DNA from: PGYU01 sp964637845
Lineage (GTDB): Bacteria; Bacteroidota; Ignavibacteria; Kapaibacteriales; UBA2268
Length of the DNA: 21,008 nt
NCBI GenBank assembly: GCA_964637845.1
Contig: CAZWXI010000056.1
Location: 1 to 21,008 of the forward strand
Direction: 5' to 3'
In this document: positions 14,199 through 21,008 of the stretch, piece after piece
How positions within the stretch are numbered: the stretch's first letter is position 1
How the letters are laid out: every line of letters starts with the position of its first letter
The notes under the pieces: generated by a model
What the model saw: the letters and a program-made list of their open reading frames with translations, nothing else
Told to the model about the DNA's origin: nothing
Database searches by the model: none
Position numbers and translations under genes: made by a program

Positions 14199-15503
14199 TT
14201 ATGACTTTTGGGCCTGTTTACTGTGTTCATCTAAAGATTTCAGCACTTCGCGTGCAATAAACGCTGTAGCACCTATTGAGTCATCGATAAATTTTCGGGC
14301 TAAATTGCCTTTTTGTTTGCGGATTTTCGGTTGTTTGTACATAAGATAAATCCAGTCGGCTAATTCTTGAGCATTGTTGACAATGGTGAGTGCTCCTGCT
14401 TGATAAAGCTCGACAGCGTCTGGTGATTTGTGGATGTTTGGTCCTGTTGCTATCGGTATGCCGTAGCCAGCGGGTTCGGATGTGCTGTGGACAGTTTTTC
14501 CGAAACCGTTGCCGACGTATGCTATATCAGCATTTGCATACAGGGAGAGGAGTTTCCCGATGCTGTCCACGATAATGTGTTTGCCTTCGAGCATAGTGCG
14601 GGAAAAGTCGTGTTTCATGTCTAATTCGCTGAATTCTACGGTATTGCCGACGGTAAGCCGAATTCGTTCGACGTTTTCATAAGTCGGTTCATGTGGCACG
14701 AAGATGACCCTGAGATTAAATGCGTCTTTATTAATGATTTTAATTGCTTCGATTATAATTTCTTCGTCTTTTTCCCAAGTACTGCCCGCAACCATCGTAA
14801 ACACGCCTTCGGAAAAGCTGTAGGGCATAATCGGGGAATTCTTGCAGAAGTCCACTTGTTTGGCGATTCTGTCGATGCGGGTATCGCTGGAGCTTATGAT
14901 TTCGGCGCCAACTTGCAATTCGTTAAAAAATTGTGTGTGCAATTTCCCAACGGTATAAATTTTCGTGAATTGAGAGTATAGGAGTTGTGTGAAATGTTTT
15001 ACTACGGGATATTCGGTTAACTTATGGTTGCCGGGGCGGGTGGCACATATCAGCAAAGACGGAATATCGCTCTGGCGAAGCATGATAAGGTGGTTCAACC
15101 ATGTATCGTAGCGGACAAAAACGGCTACATCGGGATTTACCTTGCGTATTGTGTATCTTGCTTCTGAAACTGTATCGACGGGCATATAGAAAATATAATC
15201 GGCATAGCGGTAATATTTCTGTGTTGTATATCCCGATGGTGAAAAAAATGAGCAATAAATTTTGACTTGAGGCGAAATGCGTTTTATTTCTTCAATAACG
15301 GGTTTGGCTTGCTCGAATTCTCCCATTGAGGAAGTATGGAACCACACCCTTTGTTCAGCCTCATTTTTATCCGTAATAGCGTCCATGAATTCGGATATGT
15401 GAGATATTCGCTCGGAGGCTTTGCTGCTGATTTTTGATGATAAAAAAAGCAGAAAATTGCCGAATTGAATTATCAAATTATATAGTATCCTATAAAAGAC
15501 CAT
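14199..15503 (-). CDS. waaA: 3-deoxy-D-manno-octulosonic acid transferase (Kdo transferase)
   Basis: The 434-residue inner-membrane-associated glycosyltransferase moves Kdo from CMP-Kdo to lipid A precursor. It has an N-terminal hydrophobic anchor (about 4-21), then the GT30 N-domain motif WFHTSSMGEFEQAKPVI (54-70), where Glu62 corresponds to the catalytic base of known WaaA proteins. The C-domain has VAGSTWEKDEE and the nucleotide-binding stretch VDSIGKLLSLYANADIAYVG, then GNGFGKTVHSTSEPAGYG. The family usually has VHNxxEP at this last point; the Asn is Ser here. The ATG is preceded by AGGAAG only one base away, so initiation may be inefficient, but no better start is seen. kdsB follows in the same transcript, and cbpA is divergent. 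Confidence 0.93.
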   Translation of the reverse strand: MVFYRILYNLIIQFGNFLLFLSSKISSKASERISHISEFMDAITDKNEAEQRVWFHTSSMGEFEQAKPVIEEIKRISPQVKIYCSFFSPSGYTTQKYYRYADYIFYMPVDTVSEARYTIRKVNPDVAVFVRYDTWLNHLIMLRQSDIPSLLICATRPGNHKLTEYPVVKHFTQLLYSQFTKIYTVGKLHTQFFNELQVGAEIISSSDTRIDRIAKQVDFCKNSPIMPYSFSEGVFTMVAGSTWEKDEEIIIEAIKIINKDAFNLRVIFVPHEPTYENVERIRLTVGNTVEFSELDMKHDFSRTMLEGKHIIVDSIGKLLSLYANADIAYVGNGFGKTVHSTSEPAGYGIPIATGPNIHKSPDAVELYQAGALTIVNNAQELADWIYLMYKQPKIRKQKGNLARKFIDDSIGATAFIAREVLKSLDEHSKQAQKS

Positions 15504-15612
15504 TCTTCCTGCTAAAAAAATACAAAAAATTGCTCTCTTCCCAATTACATATATAGTAATATTTGGCGTAATAATTCGTAGTTATTTTGTTAATTAAGTT
15601 AATGAGGGTGAA
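15504..15612. promoter_or_regulatory. Divergent waaA/cbpA promoter region with a candidate cbpA promoter
   Basis: Within these 109 bases, TTGCTC (15530-15535) and TATAGT (15552-15557, 5 of 6 matches to TATAAT) are 16 bases apart on the plus strand. They would start the cbpA transcript near 15564, with about 50 bases of leader. No matching minus-strand pair for waaA was found. A heat-shock type CIRCE element was looked for and not seen. Confidence 0.35.
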
Positions 15613-16545
15613 ATGGAATTCAAAGACTATTATAAAATATTGGGTGTGGACAAGAAAGCATCTACGGAAGATATTAAAAAGGTTTACAGGGACTTGGCAA
15701 AAAAATATCACCCCGATACTAACAATAGTCCCGATGCAGAGAAGAAATTCAAGGACGTCAGCGAAGCATATGCAGTATTGAGCGACCCGGAGAAACGGCG
15801 GAAGTATGACAATCTAGGAAGCACTTGGAATCGCCACCGTGCTACCGGTGGTACAAACGATGATTTCGATTGGTCGCAATGGTTTGCTCGGCAGCAGCAG
15901 TCTCGTCGCTCGGGCGAAAATGTCGGAGATTTTTTTGATACTGGTGGTTTGTCGGACTTTTTCGACAGAGTTTTCGGAGGGTTCAGCCGGCGAAATCCGT
16001 TTTCAAGCAGTCAATCCGCAAAAGGTATGGATGCGGAAATCGAGATCGAGCTTACTTTGGAAGAAGCATATAAAGGCACGTCGAAGTTAATCGGTTTGGG
16101 AAGCGAAAAAATTGAAATTAAATTTAGACCCGGTATTCGCCACGAGCAGACTTTGAGGATCCCCGGCAAGGGTCAACCCGGTACTCACGGAGGCGAAGTG
16201 GGGGACTTAATCATAAGAGTAAAAATCGCCGAACATCCGAAATATGAGCGTAAGGGCGACGATTTATATTTGGAAGCTACGGTTGACATGTTTACGGCTA
16301 TTCTTGGAGGCGAAGCTAAAATTAATACAATCGGCGGTACTGTGAAGCTGACGATTCCGGAGGAAACTCAAGCGGGAAGGACTTTTAAGCTGAAGGGGCT
16401 CGGAATGCCGAAATACGAGAATTCCGATACGAAGGGGGATTTATACATAAAGGTACAAATCAAATTGCCGTCGAATTTGAGCCGAAGAGAAGTGGAACTC
16501 TTTGAGCAACTCAAAGAACTTCATAAAAGTTCAAAAAGGAAGTAG
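15613..16545 (+). CDS. cbpA: CbpA-type DnaJ co-chaperone (type II Hsp40)
   Basis: The 310-residue cytosolic protein stimulates the ATPase of DnaK and delivers unfolded clients. The J-domain occupies residues 1-69, with the diagnostic HPD at 33-35 and the closing SDPEKRRKYD. A Gly/Phe/Asp-rich linker (about 75-135, including GDFFDTGGLSDFFDRVFGGF) follows, then the two beta-sandwich client-binding domains (about 135-300, with FRPGIRHEQTLRIPGKGQPG, GDLYLEATVDMFTAILGG and TFKLKGLGMPKY). There is no CxxCxGxG zinc-finger region, which separates it from DnaJ proper and fits CbpA (about 306 residues). It is a single gene, and its end converges on the deiminase gene with only five bases between the stops and no visible terminator. 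Confidence 0.92.
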   Translation: MEFKDYYKILGVDKKASTEDIKKVYRDLAKKYHPDTNNSPDAEKKFKDVSEAYAVLSDPEKRRKYDNLGSTWNRHRATGGTNDDFDWSQWFARQQQSRRSGENVGDFFDTGGLSDFFDRVFGGFSRRNPFSSSQSAKGMDAEIEIELTLEEAYKGTSKLIGLGSEKIEIKFRPGIRHEQTLRIPGKGQPGTHGGEVGDLIIRVKIAEHPKYERKGDDLYLEATVDMFTAILGGEAKINTIGGTVKLTIPEETQAGRTFKLKGLGMPKYENSDTKGDLYIKVQIKLPSNLSRREVELFEQLKELHKSSKRK

Positions 16546-16550
16546 GCGGC

Positions 16551-18560
16551 TTAGAGCTTGATAAATTTCTCGATTTTTCCGTTTATTTTGATAAAGTAAG
16601 CACCTGCGGGCATGCTTGATATGTCTATTTTTCCATTTTGTATATCAATGCCGTTGGGGGTGAGATTTATCCCCATGGTGTTGAAAATTTCGATTTTAAT
16701 TTGTCCCGTGGAATTATTGTTGATATCCCCACTTATCTCGATGTAGTCACTTGCGGGATTCGGTGTTAGTTTGACTCCCGAAATTTGTGGTTCGATAACG
16801 CTTGTTGGTTCGGTCTTATAGTATGAATAATATCCGTCGGGGGCCGACATTGGTCGGTGGGCGATTTTTCCGTTATTTGTTTCTGCTTCGATGTAATAAT
16901 TTACTACATTGTCACTGTCTTCTGAATTAATAAATCCGATATATAGAGAGTCTAATCCCGTGAGGTGTACTTTTTTCCATTCGGTGTCCTTTTCGTATTT
17001 CCAGAATAATTCGGCTCTTTTGATGCCTGATTTGTTTTGAATTATCGCATTGATTTCTTTTGTTCCTAAATCGTTGACTTTTCCGCGGATAGGTTTGTGA
17101 ATGATGCGAACGGGATTATCGGCGGGTATTTGCATTGTAATGCAATGAATTGCGCCTCCCAATGGCGATAAAGCACGGCTGTCAATGGGGACGATGCGAT
17201 AGCCGGGTAGATATGATTGGAGTAGTTCGACAACTTCACGAGTTTGTTCGAGGTTGCCGCTTTCATCATCGGAATATACGGGGAAGATGAAAGATTTGTT
17301 GACAATAAGTCCGTTTATGAAATTGCGTGCGTCTTGGTTGAATGCCGTGCAGTTTGTGCGTTTTTGTGTGCCGTCGTCGTCGGTCGGGAGTGGTATTTCC
17401 AATATGCGGAAATTAGTATTGTGAACTGATTTGTGTTGATTAATTGTATTGCGATTTGCCGCAATTAGCGAAAAATCGGAGAAATTTGGGTTGTTAAATT
17501 CGGTAGGGTAGCGGGAAATAATAAATGTTTCATCGTCGAGCATCTTCAGGTAGAGGTCTAAATGTCCCGTACCGCCATCGCAGTTGAGTGAATTGAGGAT
17601 ATAGCGATTTTTGAGGTTGAACGCTTTTGTCATTTCTTGTCGGGTACGTTCGAGCGACCAAGGTGATTTTTTGGTGAGTGCTTTTCCTACGCTGTCGGCG
17701 TTGTTCCAGTAAATCACGTTACCGAAGTATGCAGTACCGTTGCCGTCGGTAATAATATTTCCGCCTTCTGTTTCGAGTGAGGTATTGTAAAAAGGTATGC
17801 CTTTCATTGAAGCAAGGAGTTCGGGGAAATCGTTGTCAATAGGTCGCCACGGGTAATATTCTGCATCTATGAAGAAGAGACTGTCGTTGTCGCCAAAATA
17901 GGCTCCGTAGGGGCCAAAATCGCGGCACCAGAAAGCGTTTTCTCTGTCGGGGTCTGAGAGGAATTCGTAATTCGTAAGGGGAACGTTTTTAGAGGCGAGG
18001 TATTCTTTCAAAGCTACTGTGTCGGCAAGGTCAGCCACTCTAATCCAAACTGTGCATTCTTTTTGAATGGCGTCGATAAGTTGAGCCCAAATTGGTGGAA
18101 ATGGGCTATCTTCAAATAAATCAATAATATAGCCTATAATATCGACTACTTTGAAGCCGCCTTTATCGTCGAATATCAGTCCTTTGCCCGGTAGGAATGG
18201 CTCGACAATATTTGTGTCTTTGTCGAATGCATAGGAGGGCCAGCTTACGAGTACGGCTTGTGATTCTTCGAATTCACCTGGGAGGCGAAAGTTCGAGGGG
18301 AGTTCGCTCATTCTGTATTGTTCTTTGGATTGTAAAATCGCTTGGGATGATTTAGCGGGTAGTTGTAAAGCCGCTTGGTGATATAGTTCAATTTTGTCGT
18401 ATGATGGGTGCTTTGGTTGGTGAAATTTATAGAATTCTTCGGGTTTGAGTTTGCGAAGTTTTTGGATGGCTTTATCTTTTGAGGGATTTTCGAGTGTGAG
18501 CGCACTCAAGGAAAGCGTTAAAAGCATCATTAGTATCGGCAGAAAGTAATATCGTCGCAT
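16551..18560 (-). CDS. Secreted peptidylarginine/agmatine deiminase-family enzyme with T9SS sorting domain
   Basis: The 669-residue product has a signal peptide (1-20), a spacer or propeptide (to about 85), a guanidino-group deiminase domain (about 90-485), an Ig-like module (about 490-585) and a T9SS type A tail (about 595-669, KLTPNPASDYIEIS to PAGAYFIKI). Catalytic residues of the PAD_porph family are present: Asp214 in WCRDFGP, a TEGGN loop (264-268), His333 and Asp335 in GTGHLD, and nucleophile Cys473 in GGAIHC. This domain order is that of Porphyromonas gingivalis PPAD, which citrullinates C-terminal arginines of proteins. The region YPWRPIDNDFP (236-246) may align with the PPAD arginine-binding segment and keeps one arginine (Arg239). 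The enzyme should act outside the cell. Whether it prefers peptidylarginine, agmatine or free arginine is open. Confidence 0.88.
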   Translation of the reverse strand: MRRYYFLPILMMLLTLSLSALTLENPSKDKAIQKLRKLKPEEFYKFHQPKHPSYDKIELYHQAALQLPAKSSQAILQSKEQYRMSELPSNFRLPGEFEESQAVLVSWPSYAFDKDTNIVEPFLPGKGLIFDDKGGFKVVDIIGYIIDLFEDSPFPPIWAQLIDAIQKECTVWIRVADLADTVALKEYLASKNVPLTNYEFLSDPDRENAFWCRDFGPYGAYFGDNDSLFFIDAEYYPWRPIDNDFPELLASMKGIPFYNTSLETEGGNIITDGNGTAYFGNVIYWNNADSVGKALTKKSPWSLERTRQEMTKAFNLKNRYILNSLNCDGGTGHLDLYLKMLDDETFIISRYPTEFNNPNFSDFSLIAANRNTINQHKSVHNTNFRILEIPLPTDDDGTQKRTNCTAFNQDARNFINGLIVNKSFIFPVYSDDESGNLEQTREVVELLQSYLPGYRIVPIDSRALSPLGGAIHCITMQIPADNPVRIIHKPIRGKVNDLGTKEINAIIQNKSGIKRAELFWKYEKDTEWKKVHLTGLDSLYIGFINSEDSDNVVNYYIEAETNNGKIAHRPMSAPDGYYSYYKTEPTSVIEPQISGVKLTPNPASDYIEISGDINNNSTGQIKIEIFNTMGINLTPNGIDIQNGKIDISSMPAGAYFIKINGKIEKFIKL

Positions 18561-18780
18561 AGAATATCTCGATAGTTAAAAAATATTGGTGACGGAATAA
18601 AAGTGTTTATAGTGTGATTGATTGCTGTTTGTCAAAATTCAGAAATACTACAATATCCAAACAATAAGAATAATAGATGTTCGTATGGGTTTTTATGATT
18701 AGAGGATTATGTATTATTTTGCTGGGAGGGAGTATATCTGAGGTTTCTATTTATTGAATAATATTCTTAGGTAGTTAAAT
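18561..18780. other. Divergent intergenic region, no gene
   Basis: These 220 bases lie between the start of the deiminase gene (minus strand) and the CotH-family gene (plus strand). Apart from the minus-strand TTGACA/TATAAA pair, nothing convincing is seen. AT-rich blocks such as TATTATTTTG near 18711 could form part of the plus-strand promoter, but no proper pair is present. Confidence 0.5.
18606..18635 (-). promoter_or_regulatory. Sigma-70-type promoter of the deiminase gene
   Basis: On the minus strand, a perfect TTGACA (plus-strand 18630-18635) is followed after 18 bases by TATAAA (18606-18611, 5 of 6). Transcription would start near 18599, about 38 bases before the ATG at 18560. This is the best promoter match found in the window. 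Confidence 0.6.
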
Positions 18781-21008
18781 ATGTTTGCTCTCATCAAAAA
18801 AGCCATTATTTTTTTATTGCTTATCATTTCAACGATTACTGTCCATTCTAATTCACACAAATTATACATAAACGAGATGATGTCGTCGAACGATAAGTTT
18901 ATCTTGGATGTGGACGGTGACGACAGCGATTGGCTCGAGATATACAATGATTCCCGCTCCGCAGTAAATTTATCGGGCTATTGTCTATCTGATAAGCGTG
19001 GAAATCTCGAACTATGGCGTTTCCCAGATACAACCATAGGCCCGTGGGGCTATTTGCTGGTTTTTGCGTCTAACAAGGATAGGGCTGTTCCTGGGCAAGA
19101 GCTTCATACAAATTTCGCAATTTCGGCGGGGGGTGAGGATTTATTTCTCAGCTTTAGCGGCGAAATAGTCCATACTTTGCCAGCGATAGAGCTTAAATCT
19201 AATCTGAGCTACGGATTATTTCCAGACGGTTCGGAGGAGTTGTTTATTTTTACAAGTCCCAGTCCGGGGGAAGCAAATTTTTATACTTCCAATGATGCAG
19301 TAATTGATTTTTCGCATCCGGGAGGTATATATGATGAACCGTTTGAGTTGAGTTTATTCGTAAGAAATGTGAACCACAGGATATTTTATACAACCGACGG
19401 GAGCATACCCACACAAGATTCGCGTTTATATGTGGGCCCGCTTTTCTTGGACAGTTCACAATTTCCGCAATTGGAACTATCTCAGATTTTGATGTCGCCA
19501 CCTAAATTATACAATCCGCCGCCACTTGAAAATGTCCAAAAAGCAATAATCATCCGTGCGGCAATATTTAGTTTGGGTGGCGACAGGTTGAGCCAATACT
19601 ATACAAATACTTATTTCATTCGTAATCTCAGTGGGTTGAGTTCGAGTTTGCCGGTTGTATCTATTGTCGGCGATAATTATGATTTGTTTGACAAAGATTG
19701 GGGTATTTTGGTACCGGGCATTTACTATGTCGAGGGTTATGAGTTTCAAAGCGGTAATTATTGGCAACGTGGAGAATATTGGGAAAAAGAGGTATCGGTT
19801 GAGTATTATCTGCCTAATGGTGAAACTGCTTTAAAGCAGAATGCAGGATTGAGGACTCACGGGGGAACGTCACGGTTTTTACCTCAAAAGGGCTTACGAA
19901 TTCATGCTCGCAGCAAATACGGCATGAGCAGGTTTCATCATAAATTATTCGAGGATAGGCAAACAAACAGTTTCAAATCTTTGATTTTCAAACCTTTGTG
20001 GGCGTCGTGGCTTCATACGGGGGTCGAGGACTTTATTTCAACTCGTTATGTGGCGAGTTTGAATCTTGACCGTGCTGTTTCAAGACCCGTTGTGCTTTAT
20101 CTCAATGGTGAATATTGGGGTTTGTACTTCGTATCGGAGCGGATGGACGAGCATTATCTCGAAACTTACCATGGCGTGCCTACCGATGGAGTTGATATAA
20201 TAGGCAATTGGTATGGACTTGTAGAGTCAGGCGATTCAGCGGAATTCTTTAAAATGTATAAATTTATCGAAAAAAACGATTTGTCTGTTTACGAAAACTA
20301 CAACTATGTAGAAAGTTTGATTGATTTAGATAATTTTATTGATTATCAAATTTTCCAGATATTTTCCGCTAATCTTGATTGGCCCGCCAATAATATGCGA
20401 TGCTGGAGAGAAAGAAAGCCCGGCAGCAAATGGCGTTGGGTCTTTTTCGATGGAGATGCCTGCTATAGTGACCCCGAATATGATATGTTTGCTCATGCTT
20501 TGGATACATCTGATAATTTTTGGCCCACGAATGCCACTTCGACCCTGTTTTTCAGGAAATTTATGCAAAATGATATTTTCAGAAATAAATTTTTCAAGCG
20601 TTTTGAGAAGCTTCTTAATGAAACATTATTTTATTTGAATACTTCACCGACTTTAAAATATGCAGAGCGGATAATTCAAACGGAGATTTACAGGCAAATT
20701 GGACGCTTCGGGATACCCTATTGCTACGCAACTTGGGAAGGCAATATAGCAAAGGTTGATAGATTTCTTAATGAGAGAGCGTGCTGGCTAAATAAGCATT
20801 TATTGGAGCATTTCGGGATTGAACTTAAGCTGATAGACTGCCAACCAAACTCTGTTGTTGAGAAATTAGCCAAGGCAAGTTTGTTGATTTCTCCTAATCC
20901 GGTTCGGAATCAATTTACATTGAACTTCCTACCTAAGTATTCAGGGGCATATGGATTTTATTTGATAAGTCTCACAGGTGAAAAAACCGAAATCGGTAGT
21001 CAATACAT
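18781..21008 (+). CDS. Secreted CotH-kinase-family protein with lamin-tail domain and T9SS tail (3' end cut by the window)
   Basis: An open frame runs from the ATG at 18781 to the window edge, 742 codons without a stop. It has a signal peptide (residues 1-23) and a lamin-tail domain (about 27-160, LYINEMMSSN, DWLEIYN and LSGYCLSD). A chitobiase-like segment follows (about 180-225, IFYTTDGSIPTQDS). The CotH domain (about 288-690) has LPVVSI, LRTHGGTSRFLPQKGLRIHA (357-376), SRPVVLYLNGEYWGLY (434-449), ERMDEHYLE and FFDGDACY with Asp557 and Asp559. A T9SS tail begins at SPNPVRNQF (about 704). CotH proteins include atypical protein kinases of spore coats; the function of exported bacteroidotal versions is not settled. 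A preceding in-frame TAG and AGG near 18770 support the start. It probably lacks only about 40 residues. Confidence 0.85.
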   Translation, partial: MFALIKKAIIFLLLIISTITVHSNSHKLYINEMMSSNDKFILDVDGDDSDWLEIYNDSRSAVNLSGYCLSDKRGNLELWRFPDTTIGPWGYLLVFASNKDRAVPGQELHTNFAISAGGEDLFLSFSGEIVHTLPAIELKSNLSYGLFPDGSEELFIFTSPSPGEANFYTSNDAVIDFSHPGGIYDEPFELSLFVRNVNHRIFYTTDGSIPTQDSRLYVGPLFLDSSQFPQLELSQILMSPPKLYNPPPLENVQKAIIIRAAIFSLGGDRLSQYYTNTYFIRNLSGLSSSLPVVSIVGDNYDLFDKDWGILVPGIYYVEGYEFQSGNYWQRGEYWEKEVSVEYYLPNGETALKQNAGLRTHGGTSRFLPQKGLRIHARSKYGMSRFHHKLFEDRQTNSFKSLIFKPLWASWLHTGVEDFISTRYVASLNLDRAVSRPVVLYLNGEYWGLYFVSERMDEHYLETYHGVPTDGVDIIGNWYGLVESGDSAEFFKMYKFIEKNDLSVYENYNYVESLIDLDNFIDYQIFQIFSANLDWPANNMRCWRERKPGSKWRWVFFDGDACYSDPEYDMFAHALDTSDNFWPTNATSTLFFRKFMQNDIFRNKFFKRFEKLLNETLFYLNTSPTLKYAERIIQTEIYRQIGRFGIPYCYATWEGNIAKVDRFLNERACWLNKHLLEHFGIELKLIDCQPNSVVEKLAKASLLISPNPVRNQFTLNFLPKYSGAYGFYLISLTGEKTEIGSQY

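Noticed and set aside
14390..14981. Several plus-strand open frames inside waaA
   Set aside because: They are shadow frames opposite strongly conserved waaA motifs.
18747..20568. Minus-strand open frames in the last 2.3 kb
   Set aside because: The plus strand carries one continuous 742-codon frame with a recognisable domain series that explains the region.

Overview
The window looks like a chromosomal segment of an AT-rich Gram-negative bacterium of the Bacteroidota/Chlorobi (FCB) group. Three large predicted exported proteins carry features of the type IX secretion system (T9SS): two have complete C-terminal sorting domains and the third has a partial one cut by the window edge. The window also has two lipopolysaccharide Kdo genes, and a DUF5690 membrane protein, a family I associate with Bacteroidota. 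Two promoter-like sites resemble ordinary sigma-70 -35/-10 pairs rather than the TTTG/TAnnTTTG type of classical Bacteroidia. Together with the gene style, this suggests a Kapabacteria- or Ignavibacteria-like lineage, but that placement is inference. No rRNA, tRNA, CRISPR array, insertion sequence or phage gene was recognised, and no gene-free stretch exceeds 300 bases.

Layout. (1) 1-2345: the tail of an upstream gene with its terminator; an NmrA-type NAD(P)-binding protein with a possible operator-bearing promoter; a copy of what looks like a dispersed FCB intergenic repeat; and, on the minus strand, an exported DUF3298-like protein. (2) 2584-5904: a 1106-residue secreted subtilisin-family protease with a T9SS sorting domain, followed by a terminator. 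(3) 6057-13374: a tightly packed plus-strand operon for 2-aminoethylphosphonate (AEP) use: pbfA, phnW, a DUF5690 transporter-like protein, a minimal nucleotidyltransferase interrupted by an in-frame TGA, a HAD hydrolase, a CoA-binding protein, an aldehyde dehydrogenase (phnY candidate) and an unrecognised 145-residue protein. (4) 13446-15503, minus strand: waaA followed by kdsB, the last steps of Kdo activation and transfer in inner-core LPS. (5) 15613-16545: a CbpA-type DnaJ co-chaperone. (6) 16551-18560, minus strand: a secreted peptidylarginine/agmatine deiminase-family enzyme with a T9SS tail, organised like Porphyromonas PPAD. (7) 18781 to the window end: a secreted CotH-kinase-family protein with lamin-tail and chitobiase-like domains and the start of a T9SS tail.

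How the genes fit together. In the AEP operon, PbfA (from the hydroxylated substrate) and PhnW (from AEP itself) both give phosphonoacetaldehyde. The aldehyde dehydrogenase could oxidise it to phosphonoacetate. Neither known carbon-phosphorus hydrolase for this branch (PhnX or PhnA) is visible in the window, and the only hydrolase in the operon is a phosphoserine-phosphatase-like HAD protein. This missing step is the most interesting biochemical question here. The second theme is the cell surface: three T9SS cargo proteins lie near LPS core genes, and in bacteria with this system cargo is often anchored to LPS.
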